63,976 nucleotides of DNA from Desulfovibrio sp. TomC. Its GTDB lineage: Bacteria; Desulfobacterota; Desulfovibrionia; Desulfovibrionales; Desulfovibrionaceae. Below are positions 54,530 through 63,425 of the stretch, piece after piece. The notes beneath the pieces are model-generated. The model did not search any database. It was given only the letters and a program-made list of their open reading frames with translations, and was not told where the DNA came from. The stretch lies in assembly GCF_000801335.2 (NCBI RefSeq), contig NZ_JSEH01000026.1:1-63976 (forward strand), read 5' to 3'. How positions within the stretch are numbered: position 1 is the first letter of the stretch; the number at the start of each line of letters is the position of its first letter. A program made the translations under genes and the position numbers.

Positions 54530-55453
54530 ATGCGGGTGCGCGAGAGTCTGGCCCGCGATCTGCTGCGGCTGGTGGTCTGGTATCCCCTGCGCCTGGCGGC
54601 CGAGCGTCTGCCGCCCCGGGCCGCCCTGGCCCTGTACCGGGCCATGGGCCGGCTGCACGGGCTGCTGGCCCGGGGCCGGGCCGGGCGCATCGCAGCGGCA
54701 GCGGCGGCGGTTGTCGACGCCGAATTTCCACCCGCAACGCTAAAAAAAGCGGTGCGGGAGGCGTTTGCCACCCACTATGTCAACCAGCTCATCCTCTTTC
54801 AGCTGCCGCAGCTGACTGCCGCCAATTGCGATCAACTTATTGAATTCGACGGCCTGACCCGCCTGGAGCTGGCCCGGGCCGGTGGGCGCGGCGTGGTCCT
54901 GCCCATCGGCCATTTCGGCCCGACCCAGTTGCCGCTGGCCGCCCTGGGGGCGCTCGGGTTTCCCCTGGTCCAGATCGGCAACCTGTCCAATGCCGGGCTG
55001 TCGTTTATCGGCAGGCATGTCGCCTTCCGCCTGCGCCAGCGCTACGAAGCGCGCATCCCGGCCCGCATCGTGCCGCCCGGTCCCGGCACGCGACTGGCCC
55101 TGGCCCATCTGCGCCGCGGCGGGGTGGTCATGACCACGGCCGACGACGGCCCGGGGCAGCCGCCCTTTGGCCGCCACGCTTTTTTCGATTTTCCGGGCGG
55201 GCAGCTGTCCGTGCCGCTCGGGCCGGCCCGGCTGGCCCTGGCCGCCGGCGCAGTCCTGATGCCGGTTTTTCTCCAGGCCGGGACCGGTGCGCCCTATCGC
55301 CTTGTCATCGGCGAACCTATCGATCCGCCCCCGGGGGCCGGCCGAGACGAAGCCGCTTTGGCCATGACCGCCGCCTGGGTGGAGCGTTATACCGCCCGGG
55401 TCCAGGCCGCTCCAGGCTGGTGGCACGGTCTGGAAGCACATCTTTTTCCTTGA
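54530..55453 (+). CDS. LpxL/HtrB-like lipid acyltransferase with HX4Q motif
   Basis: A 307-aa membrane-associated acyltransferase. Core GGRGVVLPIGHFGPTQLPL: H-FGPT-Q stands at the HX4(D/E) site. A later block reads GPGTRLALAHLRRGGVV and ADDGPGQPP. Two nt after the radical SAM gene, so same operon. The Q substitution is shared with the protein at 40152, and suggests altered chemistry or another base. Confidence 0.82.
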   Translation: MRVRESLARDLLRLVVWYPLRLAAERLPPRAALALYRAMGRLHGLLARGRAGRIAAAAAAVVDAEFPPATLKKAVREAFATHYVNQLILFQLPQLTAANCDQLIEFDGLTRLELARAGGRGVVLPIGHFGPTQLPLAALGALGFPLVQIGNLSNAGLSFIGRHVAFRLRQRYEARIPARIVPPGPGTRLALAHLRRGGVVMTTADDGPGQPPFGRHAFFDFPGGQLSVPLGPARLALAAGAVLMPVFLQAGTGAPYRLVIGEPIDPPPGAGRDEAALAMTAAWVERYTARVQAAPGWWHGLEAHLFP

Positions 55454-55514
55454 ATCCCGGGCTTGCCTCGGCCACAATCCCTCCCTCACCCCTCAAGGAA
55501 GGACGCCTCGCGCC

Positions 55515-56375
55515 ATGAAAAATTCCATGAAGCTCTCTATTGTCATTCCGGCCTATAATGAAGAAGGCAACATCACCTCCACCGTGGAAGGCATCCGCGC
55601 CGTACTGGTGCGCGAGTCGATCCCTTACGAACTGGTGCTGGTCGACGACAACAGCGCCGACGCCACCGGGGCCGTGCTGGAAACATTGGCTGCGGCCGAT
55701 CCCGGCATTGTGGTGGTGCGCCGGGAACCGCCGCGCGGCTTTGGCCGGGCCGTGCGCTCGGGCCTGGACCGGGCCACAGGCGAGGTCATCATCATCTGCA
55801 TGGCCGATCTGTCCGACGACCCGGAAGACATCATCAAGTACTATCGCAAAATAGAAGAGGGCTTTGACTGCGTCTTCGGCTCGCGCTTCATTCGCGGCGC
55901 ACGGTGCGTCAATTACCCGCGCTTCAAGCTCTTTTGCAACCGCATCGTCAACAAGGTCATGCAGCTCATGTTCTGGACGCGCTACAATGACCTGACCAAC
56001 TCGTTCAAGGCCTATCGCTCCTACGTCATTCGAGACATCTGGCCGCTTAAGGCCTGTCATTTCAATATCACCATCGAACTGTCGCTTAATACCCTCATTC
56101 GCAACTACGCCATCGCAGAAGTGCCCATTTCCTGGCAGGGCCGCACCTGGGGCAGCTCCAACCTGCACATCTCCGAGATGGGGCGGCGCTATTTAAGCAC
56201 GCTGCTGCGGGCCTGGTTCGAGAAAAATCTCATCCTCGACGACCTCATGGCCGAATCCATGGTCTGCCGCACCCGCTCCGTCGTGCGCGCCGCCGGCATC
56301 GAAGGCCGCGTGGCCGATCTCGAACGCCGGCTGGCAGCGCTGGAAGAGGTGAAGGGAGCGGCAAAAGAGGCATGA
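55515..56375 (+). CDS. GT2-family (DPM1-like) glycosyltransferase
   Basis: A 286-aa enzyme. The domain starts SIVIPAYNEEGNI, the metal site reads ICMADLSDDPEDI, and the SRFIRGARCVNYPRFK stretch matches polyprenyl-phosphate sugar synthases. The C-terminal 40 residues form a coiled coil (VADLERRLAALEEVKGA). It probably makes a lipid-linked sugar for the GT-C enzyme at the end of the cluster. Confidence 0.85.
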   Translation: MKNSMKLSIVIPAYNEEGNITSTVEGIRAVLVRESIPYELVLVDDNSADATGAVLETLAAADPGIVVVRREPPRGFGRAVRSGLDRATGEVIIICMADLSDDPEDIIKYYRKIEEGFDCVFGSRFIRGARCVNYPRFKLFCNRIVNKVMQLMFWTRYNDLTNSFKAYRSYVIRDIWPLKACHFNITIELSLNTLIRNYAIAEVPISWQGRTWGSSNLHISEMGRRYLSTLLRAWFEKNLILDDLMAESMVCRTRSVVRAAGIEGRVADLERRLAALEEVKGAAKEA

Positions 56376-56387
56376 GAAGAGGAAGAT

Positions 56388-56430
56388 GCCTCCGGCGGCC
56401 GGGGCTTTGCCCCGGACCCCACCGGGGGGA
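56388..56430 (+). repeat. intergenic two-hairpin repeat, copy R8 (short G-rich stem)
   Basis: GCCTCCGGCGG, arms CCGGGGC / GCCCCGG around TTT, ACCCC, then second hairpin CCCC-ACC-GGGG and GTTCAAGGGGTT. It lies 12 nt past the GT2 stop. Carries TGCCTCCGGC. Confidence 0.75.
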
Positions 56431-56459
56431 GTGTTCAAGGGGTTCTTGGCGCTGGCTGG

Positions 56460-56747
56460 CTAAGTGGTCGGTTGTGGATCGGAACAGCAGTCTGTTGTGC
56501 GTGCGGCATCCAGGCGGGCGCGGCCTTCCCGCTTGATCTCTTCGGGGTCCCAGGCCAGCGGTTCGCCGCTGTCGAGCCCTTCGCGGATGTCCTCTTGGAG
56601 TCGCGTAAGCTTGGCGGCCTGCAAACGGTCCTGCTGCTCCAACAGCCGCAACGCCTCCCGGACCACCTCGCTGGCCGAATTATAGAGACCGGACGCCACT
56701 TTTCCCTTGACCAGCTGTTCCAGCTGCGGCGTAAGATTGACGTTCAT
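56460..56747 (-). CDS. ParD-type antitoxin without adjacent toxin
   Basis: A 95-aa antitoxin of the ParD/CC2985 type: N-terminal ribbon-helix-helix MNVNLTPQLEQLVKGKVASG with SASEVVREALRLLEQ. The C-terminus extends as an acidic helix, then a Pro/Thr tail. The normal place for parE is downstream on the minus strand, but only repeat R8 and the GT2 gene lie there, so the toxin is missing. Confidence 0.82.
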   Translation of the reverse strand: MNVNLTPQLEQLVKGKVASGLYNSASEVVREALRLLEQQDRLQAAKLTRLQEDIREGLDSGEPLAWDPEEIKREGRARLDAARTTDCCSDPQPTT

Positions 56748-56863
56748 GGACGCACCTCCTGTCCCGTATGGTCAGAGGATAGCGGCCTGTCAAAGATTGT
56801 CAATCCTGGACAGGCCAGGAGAGGGCAGGGCGGCTCGGACCTGCTTTAATTTATTGTGGGTTT

Positions 56864-56896
56864 CCAAAGGGCACTGCCCTTCGGCCGCCGGAGGCA
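56864..56896 (-). repeat. intergenic two-hairpin repeat, copy R9 (short)
   Basis: Arms CCAAAGGGCA / TGCCCTTCGG, with one wobble, followed by CCGCCGGAGGC. The inner GGATTCC side is degenerate (GGGTTTCC). The outer arm faces the radical SAM start at 41 nt. Carries TGCCTCCGGC on the minus strand. Confidence 0.68.
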
Positions 56897-56936
56897 TGCT
56901 TCCCTCTTTGTCCAATAAAAGCCCAAAAGGATAGCC

Positions 56937-58409
56937 ATGGCCGATATACTGGTTCTCAATCCGCCGTTTCTGCCCAAATTCTCCCGGCCGCAGCGTTCTC
57001 CGGCCGTGACCAAGAGCGGCACGCTCTATTTCCCCCTGTTTCTGGCCCAGCTCGTGGCCGTGCTCGAAGCCGACGGCTACGCCGTGGATTTCTGCGACGC
57101 TCCGGCCGCCGGCCTGGATCTGCCGGCCGTGGTGGCCCGGGCGGTTGCCGGCAAACCGTTTCTGGCCGTGCTCGATACCTCGACCCCAAGCATTGATGCC
57201 GACATCGCCGCCGCCGCCGCCCTGACCAAGGCCCTGCCCGGGCTTTTTACCGTCCTGGTCGGTCCCCATGCCACGGCCCGGGCCGGCGAGGTGCTGACCG
57301 CCAAGTCCGGTGGGGTCCTGGCTGTGGCCCGGCGCGAATACGAGGCCACGGTACTGGAGCTGGCCCGGCTGCTCGGGTCCGGCCCGGCCACGGCCAAGCG
57401 GCTGGCCACCGTGGCCGGCCTGTCCTTTCTGGGCGAGGGCGGGGCCGTGGTCCACAACCCGGATAGGCCCTATATCGAGGATCTCGACGCCCTGCCGCCG
57501 GTGGCCCCGGTCTATGCCCGCCATCTCGACATCCGCCACTATTTCAACCCCAATGCCAAGCCGCCCATGGTGACCCTGGCCACCTCGCGTGGTTGCCCCT
57601 ATCGCTGTTCCTTCTGTCTGCATCCGCAAACCCTGACCGGCCGGGCGGCGCGCTACCGCAGTATCAACAAGGTGCTTGACGAAGTGGCCTGGTGCCTGGA
57701 CAATTTCCCGGGGCTGCGCAGCATTTTCTTTGAAGACGACACGTTGACCGCCGACAAGGCCCGCTGCCGGGAATTTTGCGCCGCCATCATCCGCCGGGGG
57801 CTGTCCTTTGACTGGTCGGCCAATGCCCGGGCCGATCTCGATGCCGACCTGCTGGCGCTCATGCGCCGGGCCGGCTGCCGGCAGGTCTGCACCGGCTTCG
57901 AGTCGGCCGATCCGGCCGCGCTTTCGTCCATGAAAAAGGGCATCGGCACCGAGCGCATGCGCCGCTTTCGGGCCGACGCCGCCAAGGCCGGCATCAAGGT
58001 TCACGGCTGCTTCATTTTCGGCTTCCCGGGCGACACCCGGGAGTCCATCCTGGCCACCATCGACTTTGCCCTGAGCCTTAATCCCGACACGGCCCAGTTC
58101 TATCCGGTCATGGTCTATCCCGGCACCGAGGCCTACGACGAGTACAAGGAACGCGGCTTCATTGCCGCCGGCCGCTGGCGCGACTGGCTGACTCCGGATG
58201 GCTTGCACGGCTGCGTGGTGCGAAACGAGCACCTGTTTCCGCCCGAGATCGTGCGTCTGTGCGATCTGGCCCGGCGTCGGTTCTACCTGCGCCCCAAATT
58301 CCTGGCCCGCCGGGCGGCCATGGCGCTTGTGAGCCCCGGGGAAATGGCCCGCACGGTTCGGGCCGGCCGGGTCTTTCTCAAGCATCTGGTTCGGGGGTCG
58401 CGGGTGTGA
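56937..58409 (+). CDS. B12-binding-domain radical SAM protein
   Basis: A 490-aa protein of the BchE-like type. N-terminal B12-like domain (VLNPPFLPKFSRPQRSP; FTVLVGPHATARAGE). Radical SAM ligands C220, C224 and C227 in SRGCPYRCSFCLH. C-terminal tail of about 70 residues. It starts after repeat R9 and is 14 nt before the GT fusion gene. Possibly a methylase or oxidative cyclase in the same pathway as the two preceding radical SAM proteins. Confidence 0.83.
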   Translation: MADILVLNPPFLPKFSRPQRSPAVTKSGTLYFPLFLAQLVAVLEADGYAVDFCDAPAAGLDLPAVVARAVAGKPFLAVLDTSTPSIDADIAAAAALTKALPGLFTVLVGPHATARAGEVLTAKSGGVLAVARREYEATVLELARLLGSGPATAKRLATVAGLSFLGEGGAVVHNPDRPYIEDLDALPPVAPVYARHLDIRHYFNPNAKPPMVTLATSRGCPYRCSFCLHPQTLTGRAARYRSINKVLDEVAWCLDNFPGLRSIFFEDDTLTADKARCREFCAAIIRRGLSFDWSANARADLDADLLALMRRAGCRQVCTGFESADPAALSSMKKGIGTERMRRFRADAAKAGIKVHGCFIFGFPGDTRESILATIDFALSLNPDTAQFYPVMVYPGTEAYDEYKERGFIAAGRWRDWLTPDGLHGCVVRNEHLFPPEIVRLCDLARRRFYLRPKFLARRAAMALVSPGEMARTVRAGRVFLKHLVRGSRV

Positions 58410-58423
58410 GAGGAGGGGAGACC

Positions 58424-60652
58424 ATGCCCGGCCTGACCGTCGTCATCCCGGCCTATAACGCCGCCGCCACCCTGCCGGACACCCTGGTGGCCCTGGCCGC
58501 CCAGAGCATCGGGCGGGAGAACTTTGCCGTCATCGTGGTGGACGACGGCTCCAGGGACGACACCGCCGCCGTGGCCGCGCGCCTGGGCGCAACTGTCATT
58601 CGCCAGCCAAATGCCGGGCCGGCTGCCGCCCGAAACGCCGGAGCTGCGGCAGCGGACGGCAACATTCTGGTCTTTACCGACGCCGACTGCGCCCCGGCCC
58701 CGGATTTTTTGGCGAAGCTTACCGCCCCCCTGGCCGACCCGGCCGTGTCCGGCGTCCAGGGAGCTTACCGCACTCGCCAAAAGGCGCTGGTGGCCCGGTT
58801 TGCCCAGCTCGAATTCGAGGACCGCTACGCCTTCGTTGCCCGCCGCCCGACCATCGACCTTATCGCCACCTACGCCGCCGCCTATAGGAAGGCCGTTTTC
58901 GACGCGGCCAGCGGCTTTGACACGTCCTTTTGCGTGGCCGACAACGAGGACACCGAATTGTCCTACCGGCTGGCCGCCGCTGGGCACAGGCTGGTCTTTG
59001 CCCCGGACGCCCTCGCCTATCACCGCCACCCGGCCACGCTTTTCCGCTATCTGCGCATCAAGGCCCGGCGGGCCTGTTGGCGGTTTCGGGCCTGCCGGGA
59101 GCATCCGGGCAAGCTTGTGTGCGACGGGTACACTCCGCCTGTCATCCGGGTGCAGACCGTGCTGGCCGGCCTTTTGGCCCTGGGGTTCCTCCTGTGGCCG
59201 TTGTCCCGGGCCGGGTGGTGGCTGGCCGGCCTAGCCCTGGCCGCGCTCCTGGGGAGCGCCGTGCCCTTTGTCCGGTTTGCCGCCCGGCGCGACCGGCTGG
59301 TGGCCGTCGTTGCCCCGGCCGTCATCGTGGCCCGTTCCCTGGCCTTTGCCGGAGGGCTGGCCTGGGCTGTAGCCGCCAGACTGGCCGCCATGGCCGTCAC
59401 AAGGCCTGCCAGTGAAAAAGCAGCTGTCCCCCCACCCACAGCATCGAAAAAGACCCAACTCTCACCAGCACCGCCCAAAAAAATAGGGATTGATTTGCAT
59501 ACGGTGGGGGGGATCCGGCAGGGGTCGCGCACCTATATTGCCGCCCTGGCCGCCCGGTTGCCGGCGGCCGCGCCAGACCTGGATTTCGTCTTTTACGTCA
59601 CCCCGGCTGGCCGCGACGAAGCCCGCCGTCTGGCCGGGGGCGCCCCAAACGTGACCATCCGCGACATCCCGGCCGGCCGCTTTGCCCGGCTGGTGTTCCC
59701 GTTCCCCTGGCGGCTTCGCCGCGAGGTGGACGTTTTTCACTGCCAGTATATCGCGCCGCTTGCGCTAACCGTACCCTGCGTGATCACGCTCCACGACATT
59801 CTCTTCGAGACCATGTCGCAGTTTTTCCCCAAGGGGCTTTCCCGGCTGATGCGCCTGCTCTATCCGAGAAGCGCCCGGCGGGCAGCCATGGTGCTGACGG
59901 TTTCGGACTATTGCCGGAGTGAGATCGTGGGCTGCTATGGCGTGGCCCCGGACCGCGTGGCCTTTGTCCATTCCGGACTGGATACGGCATTTTCGCCAGT
60001 GACCGATCCCGCCGCCCTGGCCGAGATGCGCCGTCGCCTGGGCATCCCGGACGGGCCGTACATCCTGTCGCTCGGGCGCATCGAACCACGCAAGAACCTG
60101 CCTGGCTTGGTCGCAGCCTACCGGCTGGTGCGGGAGCGTCTGGGCGCGCCGGCTCCCTGGTTGGTCGTGGCCGGCCCGGATGACGGCCTTTTTGCCGATT
60201 TCGGCCGGCAGGTCCGAGAGAGCGGCGGCGGGGAGGGCATCGTTTTTTGCGGCGGCGTGGCCCAGGCCGAGCTGCCGGCGCTTTACTCCGGGGCGGCGGT
60301 CTTTGCCTATCCGAGCTTTGGCGAGGGTTTTGGACTGCCGGTCCTGGAGGCCATGGGCTGCGGCGCGCCGGTGGTGGCCACCACCAGTCCGGCCGTGCCC
60401 GAGGTGGCCGGCGACGCGGCCCTTTTTGTCGTTCCGACCGACACGGCCGGGCTGGCTGAGGCGCTTATGCGGGTTGTCGCCGACCCGGAGCTGGCGGCGA
60501 ATCTGCGCGCCCGGGGACTTGCCCGGGCAGCGTGTTTTACCTGGGACGGGGCGGTGGCCCTGGCGCTTGCCGCCTACCGCAGGGCTGCGGCCGGCCTCAC
60601 TCTACGCCAAAGCCCAGCGTTGCGTCGCACTGCCCCGGGCACTCGGCCGTAA
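58424..60652 (+). CDS. bifunctional GT2-GT4 glycosyltransferase fusion
   Basis: A 742-aa protein. Residues 1-230 form a GT2 domain (LTVVIPAYNAAATLPDTL; VFTDADCAPAPDF). A hydrophobic region at about 245-325 has two or three membrane helices, then a linker. A GT4 domain covers about 350-730 (IGIDLHTVGGIRQGSRTYI; ILSLGRIEPRKNLPGL; YPSFGEGFGLPVLEAMGCG). AGGAGGGGAG precedes the ATG at 58424. Two sugar-adding steps on one membrane-anchored chain would couple successive transfers. The tail overlaps the convergent GT-C gene by 56 nt. Confidence 0.85.
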   Translation: MPGLTVVIPAYNAAATLPDTLVALAAQSIGRENFAVIVVDDGSRDDTAAVAARLGATVIRQPNAGPAAARNAGAAAADGNILVFTDADCAPAPDFLAKLTAPLADPAVSGVQGAYRTRQKALVARFAQLEFEDRYAFVARRPTIDLIATYAAAYRKAVFDAASGFDTSFCVADNEDTELSYRLAAAGHRLVFAPDALAYHRHPATLFRYLRIKARRACWRFRACREHPGKLVCDGYTPPVIRVQTVLAGLLALGFLLWPLSRAGWWLAGLALAALLGSAVPFVRFAARRDRLVAVVAPAVIVARSLAFAGGLAWAVAARLAAMAVTRPASEKAAVPPPTASKKTQLSPAPPKKIGIDLHTVGGIRQGSRTYIAALAARLPAAAPDLDFVFYVTPAGRDEARRLAGGAPNVTIRDIPAGRFARLVFPFPWRLRREVDVFHCQYIAPLALTVPCVITLHDILFETMSQFFPKGLSRLMRLLYPRSARRAAMVLTVSDYCRSEIVGCYGVAPDRVAFVHSGLDTAFSPVTDPAALAEMRRRLGIPDGPYILSLGRIEPRKNLPGLVAAYRLVRERLGAPAPWLVVAGPDDGLFADFGRQVRESGGGEGIVFCGGVAQAELPALYSGAAVFAYPSFGEGFGLPVLEAMGCGAPVVATTSPAVPEVAGDAALFVVPTDTAGLAEALMRVVADPELAANLRARGLARAACFTWDGAVALALAAYRRAAAGLTLRQSPALRRTAPGTRP

Positions 60653-63389
60653 GCGCCGTCTCGCCCGGTGGCAGGCTCACGACCGGAAGGCTGCGGGTGT
60701 CGAGGGATAGAACCGCTGCAAGCGGCGTTTCGGGCGAGGACCACAGTTGCGCCCCGTCCCCGGACAGTCGAAAGCGCACCCGGATCGTCCCGGTGGCCCG
60801 GCCCAGATCAAACGACGCCCGGCGCGTCACCCCAAGCCCGTCCCAGCGGCCCGAGCGGGTGCTTGCAAAGGCGTCGACCGGCTGAAACGGCCCGTCGCCC
60901 ACCGCCACCTCGGCCACAGCGCCGTTTTCTCCGGCCACATCGCCAAAGAGCCTTGGAAACCAGGTCAGATCAAGCCGGCGCGCCGGGTAGCCGGTGGTCA
61001 GTTCGTAGGCGACGGCGCAGGGTTTGGCGTCGGGACACGAGGCTGCCGGCTGGCCGGGAAGCTTGACCGCCGTTGTCTGGACCGCCCAGGCGTCCGGGAC
61101 AAATCCGGCGTCGGTGAATAATGGCAAAAGCGCGGCTGTCCCCGTCTCTCCAGGCGTGAGGCTGGCGGCCATGACCGCCGGCCCGGCCAGAGGAATCTGC
61201 AGCCGCACCGGTTCCCACTGGGCCGGATCGGCCAGGCGGGCCGCCCGGCGGCTTTTGACCGGCCCCTGGGGGGCTACGGCGGTCGGCCCCAGCGTCAGCC
61301 ACAGGCCGCCGGGATTGCCGGCCAATTCCAGGCTGTCCGGCTCCAGGGGATCAGGGCCGGGATTGCCCAGGATATGCGAGACGCCGTTGGCCAGCCGGTC
61401 GGCAAAGGGGCAGGCCCGGCCCGAGGGATCAAGGACGTAGCGGCCAGGGTAGACCGTGCCGGCCGGACAAGGGGCCACCGTGGTATTGATCGCCAGCCGC
61501 CTGGCCGTCTCCCCGGCTGCGGTGTCGCCCGGCCCGGGATCGCCGGACACGGCCAGGGTGACGGCCAGGCGCGTGACGGCCACCGGTCCCCGGTCAAAGC
61601 CGGGGTCAAACAGCAGGCGCACGGTCAGCGACGCAGCCGGCGGCAACGGCCGGTCCGGCCGGTACGGGGTCAGGGAATCCCGGTCCGATCCGACCAGGAC
61701 GCTGACCCGGCCCGAGGGCGGCTCGTCGGGGTAGGCGGCCGCGTCGCTGCCCAGGTCCAGGCCGGCCAGGGCCACGAGCTGGCCGGGCAGCGGCGTGAAC
61801 ACGTAGCTGGCCTCGCCGGAACGCCCCCGGTCGGCCAGGGCCAGGGACGTGCCCGTGGCCCGGATGTTGCGGCTGCCGGCCAGTTCGGCAAAGGCGGCCT
61901 CGGGCGTCAGGCTGGCCGTAAAGGTCCCGGTTGACGGCACAAGGGGCGTGGCATTGGCCAAGGGCAGCCGCCAGATGTTGGCCCGGGCCAGCTCGGCAAC
62001 CGGCGCGGCTCCGGCCGGTGGCGGCGTGCCGGGCGAGGCCGGGACCAGGAGCAGGCATTCCCGGGCCACCCGGCCATCCTCGTCCTCGCCCGGCTGGGCC
62101 GGCAGGAATGCCCGGGGCAGATACCAGCGGACAAAGGTCTCGAAATAGGGCCGTGTCCAGGGATCGGCCTCGCGCCACAGGGCCAGCGACGCATCCGGCG
62201 CGGCGTATTGACGTAAGGTCGCGGCCAGGGTTTTCAAGCGGCTGTCGTCGCGGCGGTAAAAAAACGGGGCCGCCCCGAGGCTCGGCCAGGCCAGGGCCAG
62301 CCCCAGAAGCAGGGACAGGACATGGACAACCCGGCGGGCCGCCACGCGCTCGGTCAGGCGGGAAAACCCGAGGCCCACGGCCAGCAGGGCGGCAAACAGG
62401 CACGGCAGCACGTAGCGCACCTGGAAATGGTGGGCGCTGTCGGCCCGGCCCCAGACCAGGGCGAAACTGGTCGCAAAAAGCAGGGCCACAACCACCGCCC
62501 CCCGCCGCCGGCCAGGCAGGAGCAGGCCCAGACCCAACCCGACGACCGCCGGCCCGGCCAGGAGCCAGGGCAGTTCCGGGCGGCCGAGAAAGGCGGCGTA
62601 GTGGCTGGAAAAAGCGGCAAACGTGCCGGTCAGGGCCGCGCCCAGGGCGGGGCGGGCCTGCATGCTCGGGGCCAGCAGATAGGCGCGCATCCCGCTGGTG
62701 GCCAGCCACCAGGGAGCCAGGACGGCCAGGACCAGCCCCAGGGACCCGGCCAGCCCGATCAGGGTCCGTGATCGCGGCGGCGCGGCCGCACCCGGAAAGG
62801 CCAGGGCCAGCCCGGTCAGGACCAGGGCCAGCCCCAGGGTCGCGGCCGACAAGTAGGAGGTGGCGCAGGCGGCGGTCAGGGTCAGGGCGAAAACGGCCCA
62901 GTCCCGGCGATGGCCGCCGTCAAGCGCCCGCCACAGGGCCAGCACGGCTCCAAGGGTCAACGCCCCGAACAGAGCATAGAGGCGCACCTGCTGGCTGACG
63001 TCGATCTGGTAGAGATTGACCGCCACGGCCGCGCCGGCAACGATGCCGCAAGCCCGGCCGCCCAGGCGCTTGCCGAGGAAATAAAGCAGCGGCGCACAGG
63101 CCGCCCCGGCCAGGGCCGCCGGCAGACGCGCATAAAAGTCGCTGTGGCCAAAGAGGTCGATCACGGCGTGGATGATCAGATAATACAGCGGCGGCTGGAA
63201 ATCGATATAGGGCGGATACTGCCGGGCCGCCCCGGCCAGGACGCCGGCAAAGGACGGTTCCAGGGCGCGGGCAAGGGTGGTCAGCTCGTCGTAAAACGAC
63301 ATCGACGGATCGCCCAGGGCATACAGACGCGGAGCCAGGGCCAGGACAAACAGCGCCAGTGGCCAGGGATGGGATAAAATGCGTTTCAC
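60597..63389 (-). CDS. GT-C-fold glycosyltransferase with C-terminal beta-sandwich domain
   Basis: A 930-aa membrane protein with ArnT-like early motif SFYDELTTL and about 12 helices over residues 5-390. A large extracytoplasmic C-terminal region ends in CPDAKPCAVAYELTTGYPA, then DLTWFPRLFGDVAG and RFRLSGDGAQLWSSPET. These match the 990-aa protein at 34245-37217 (ATWYPMTLTDHTG; RFALSGSGARLYSTGET) although the membrane parts are less alike. Start uncertain: GTG 63389 or TTG 63425. It is convergent with the GT fusion. Likely adds a lipid-linked sugar outside the membrane. Confidence 0.8.
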   Translation of the reverse strand: MKRILSHPWPLALFVLALAPRLYALGDPSMSFYDELTTLARALEPSFAGVLAGAARQYPPYIDFQPPLYYLIIHAVIDLFGHSDFYARLPAALAGAACAPLLYFLGKRLGGRACGIVAGAAVAVNLYQIDVSQQVRLYALFGALTLGAVLALWRALDGGHRRDWAVFALTLTAACATSYLSAATLGLALVLTGLALAFPGAAAPPRSRTLIGLAGSLGLVLAVLAPWWLATSGMRAYLLAPSMQARPALGAALTGTFAAFSSHYAAFLGRPELPWLLAGPAVVGLGLGLLLPGRRRGAVVVALLFATSFALVWGRADSAHHFQVRYVLPCLFAALLAVGLGFSRLTERVAARRVVHVLSLLLGLALAWPSLGAAPFFYRRDDSRLKTLAATLRQYAAPDASLALWREADPWTRPYFETFVRWYLPRAFLPAQPGEDEDGRVARECLLLVPASPGTPPPAGAAPVAELARANIWRLPLANATPLVPSTGTFTASLTPEAAFAELAGSRNIRATGTSLALADRGRSGEASYVFTPLPGQLVALAGLDLGSDAAAYPDEPPSGRVSVLVGSDRDSLTPYRPDRPLPPAASLTVRLLFDPGFDRGPVAVTRLAVTLAVSGDPGPGDTAAGETARRLAINTTVAPCPAGTVYPGRYVLDPSGRACPFADRLANGVSHILGNPGPDPLEPDSLELAGNPGGLWLTLGPTAVAPQGPVKSRRAARLADPAQWEPVRLQIPLAGPAVMAASLTPGETGTAALLPLFTDAGFVPDAWAVQTTAVKLPGQPAASCPDAKPCAVAYELTTGYPARRLDLTWFPRLFGDVAGENGAVAEVAVGDGPFQPVDAFASTRSGRWDGLGVTRRASFDLGRATGTIRVRFRLSGDGAQLWSSPETPLAAVLSLDTRSLPVVSLPPGETALTAECPGQCDATLGFGVE

Positions 63390-63425
63390 GGACAAGGCGT
63401 TAGCACGCGACCGACAGGCGTGCAA

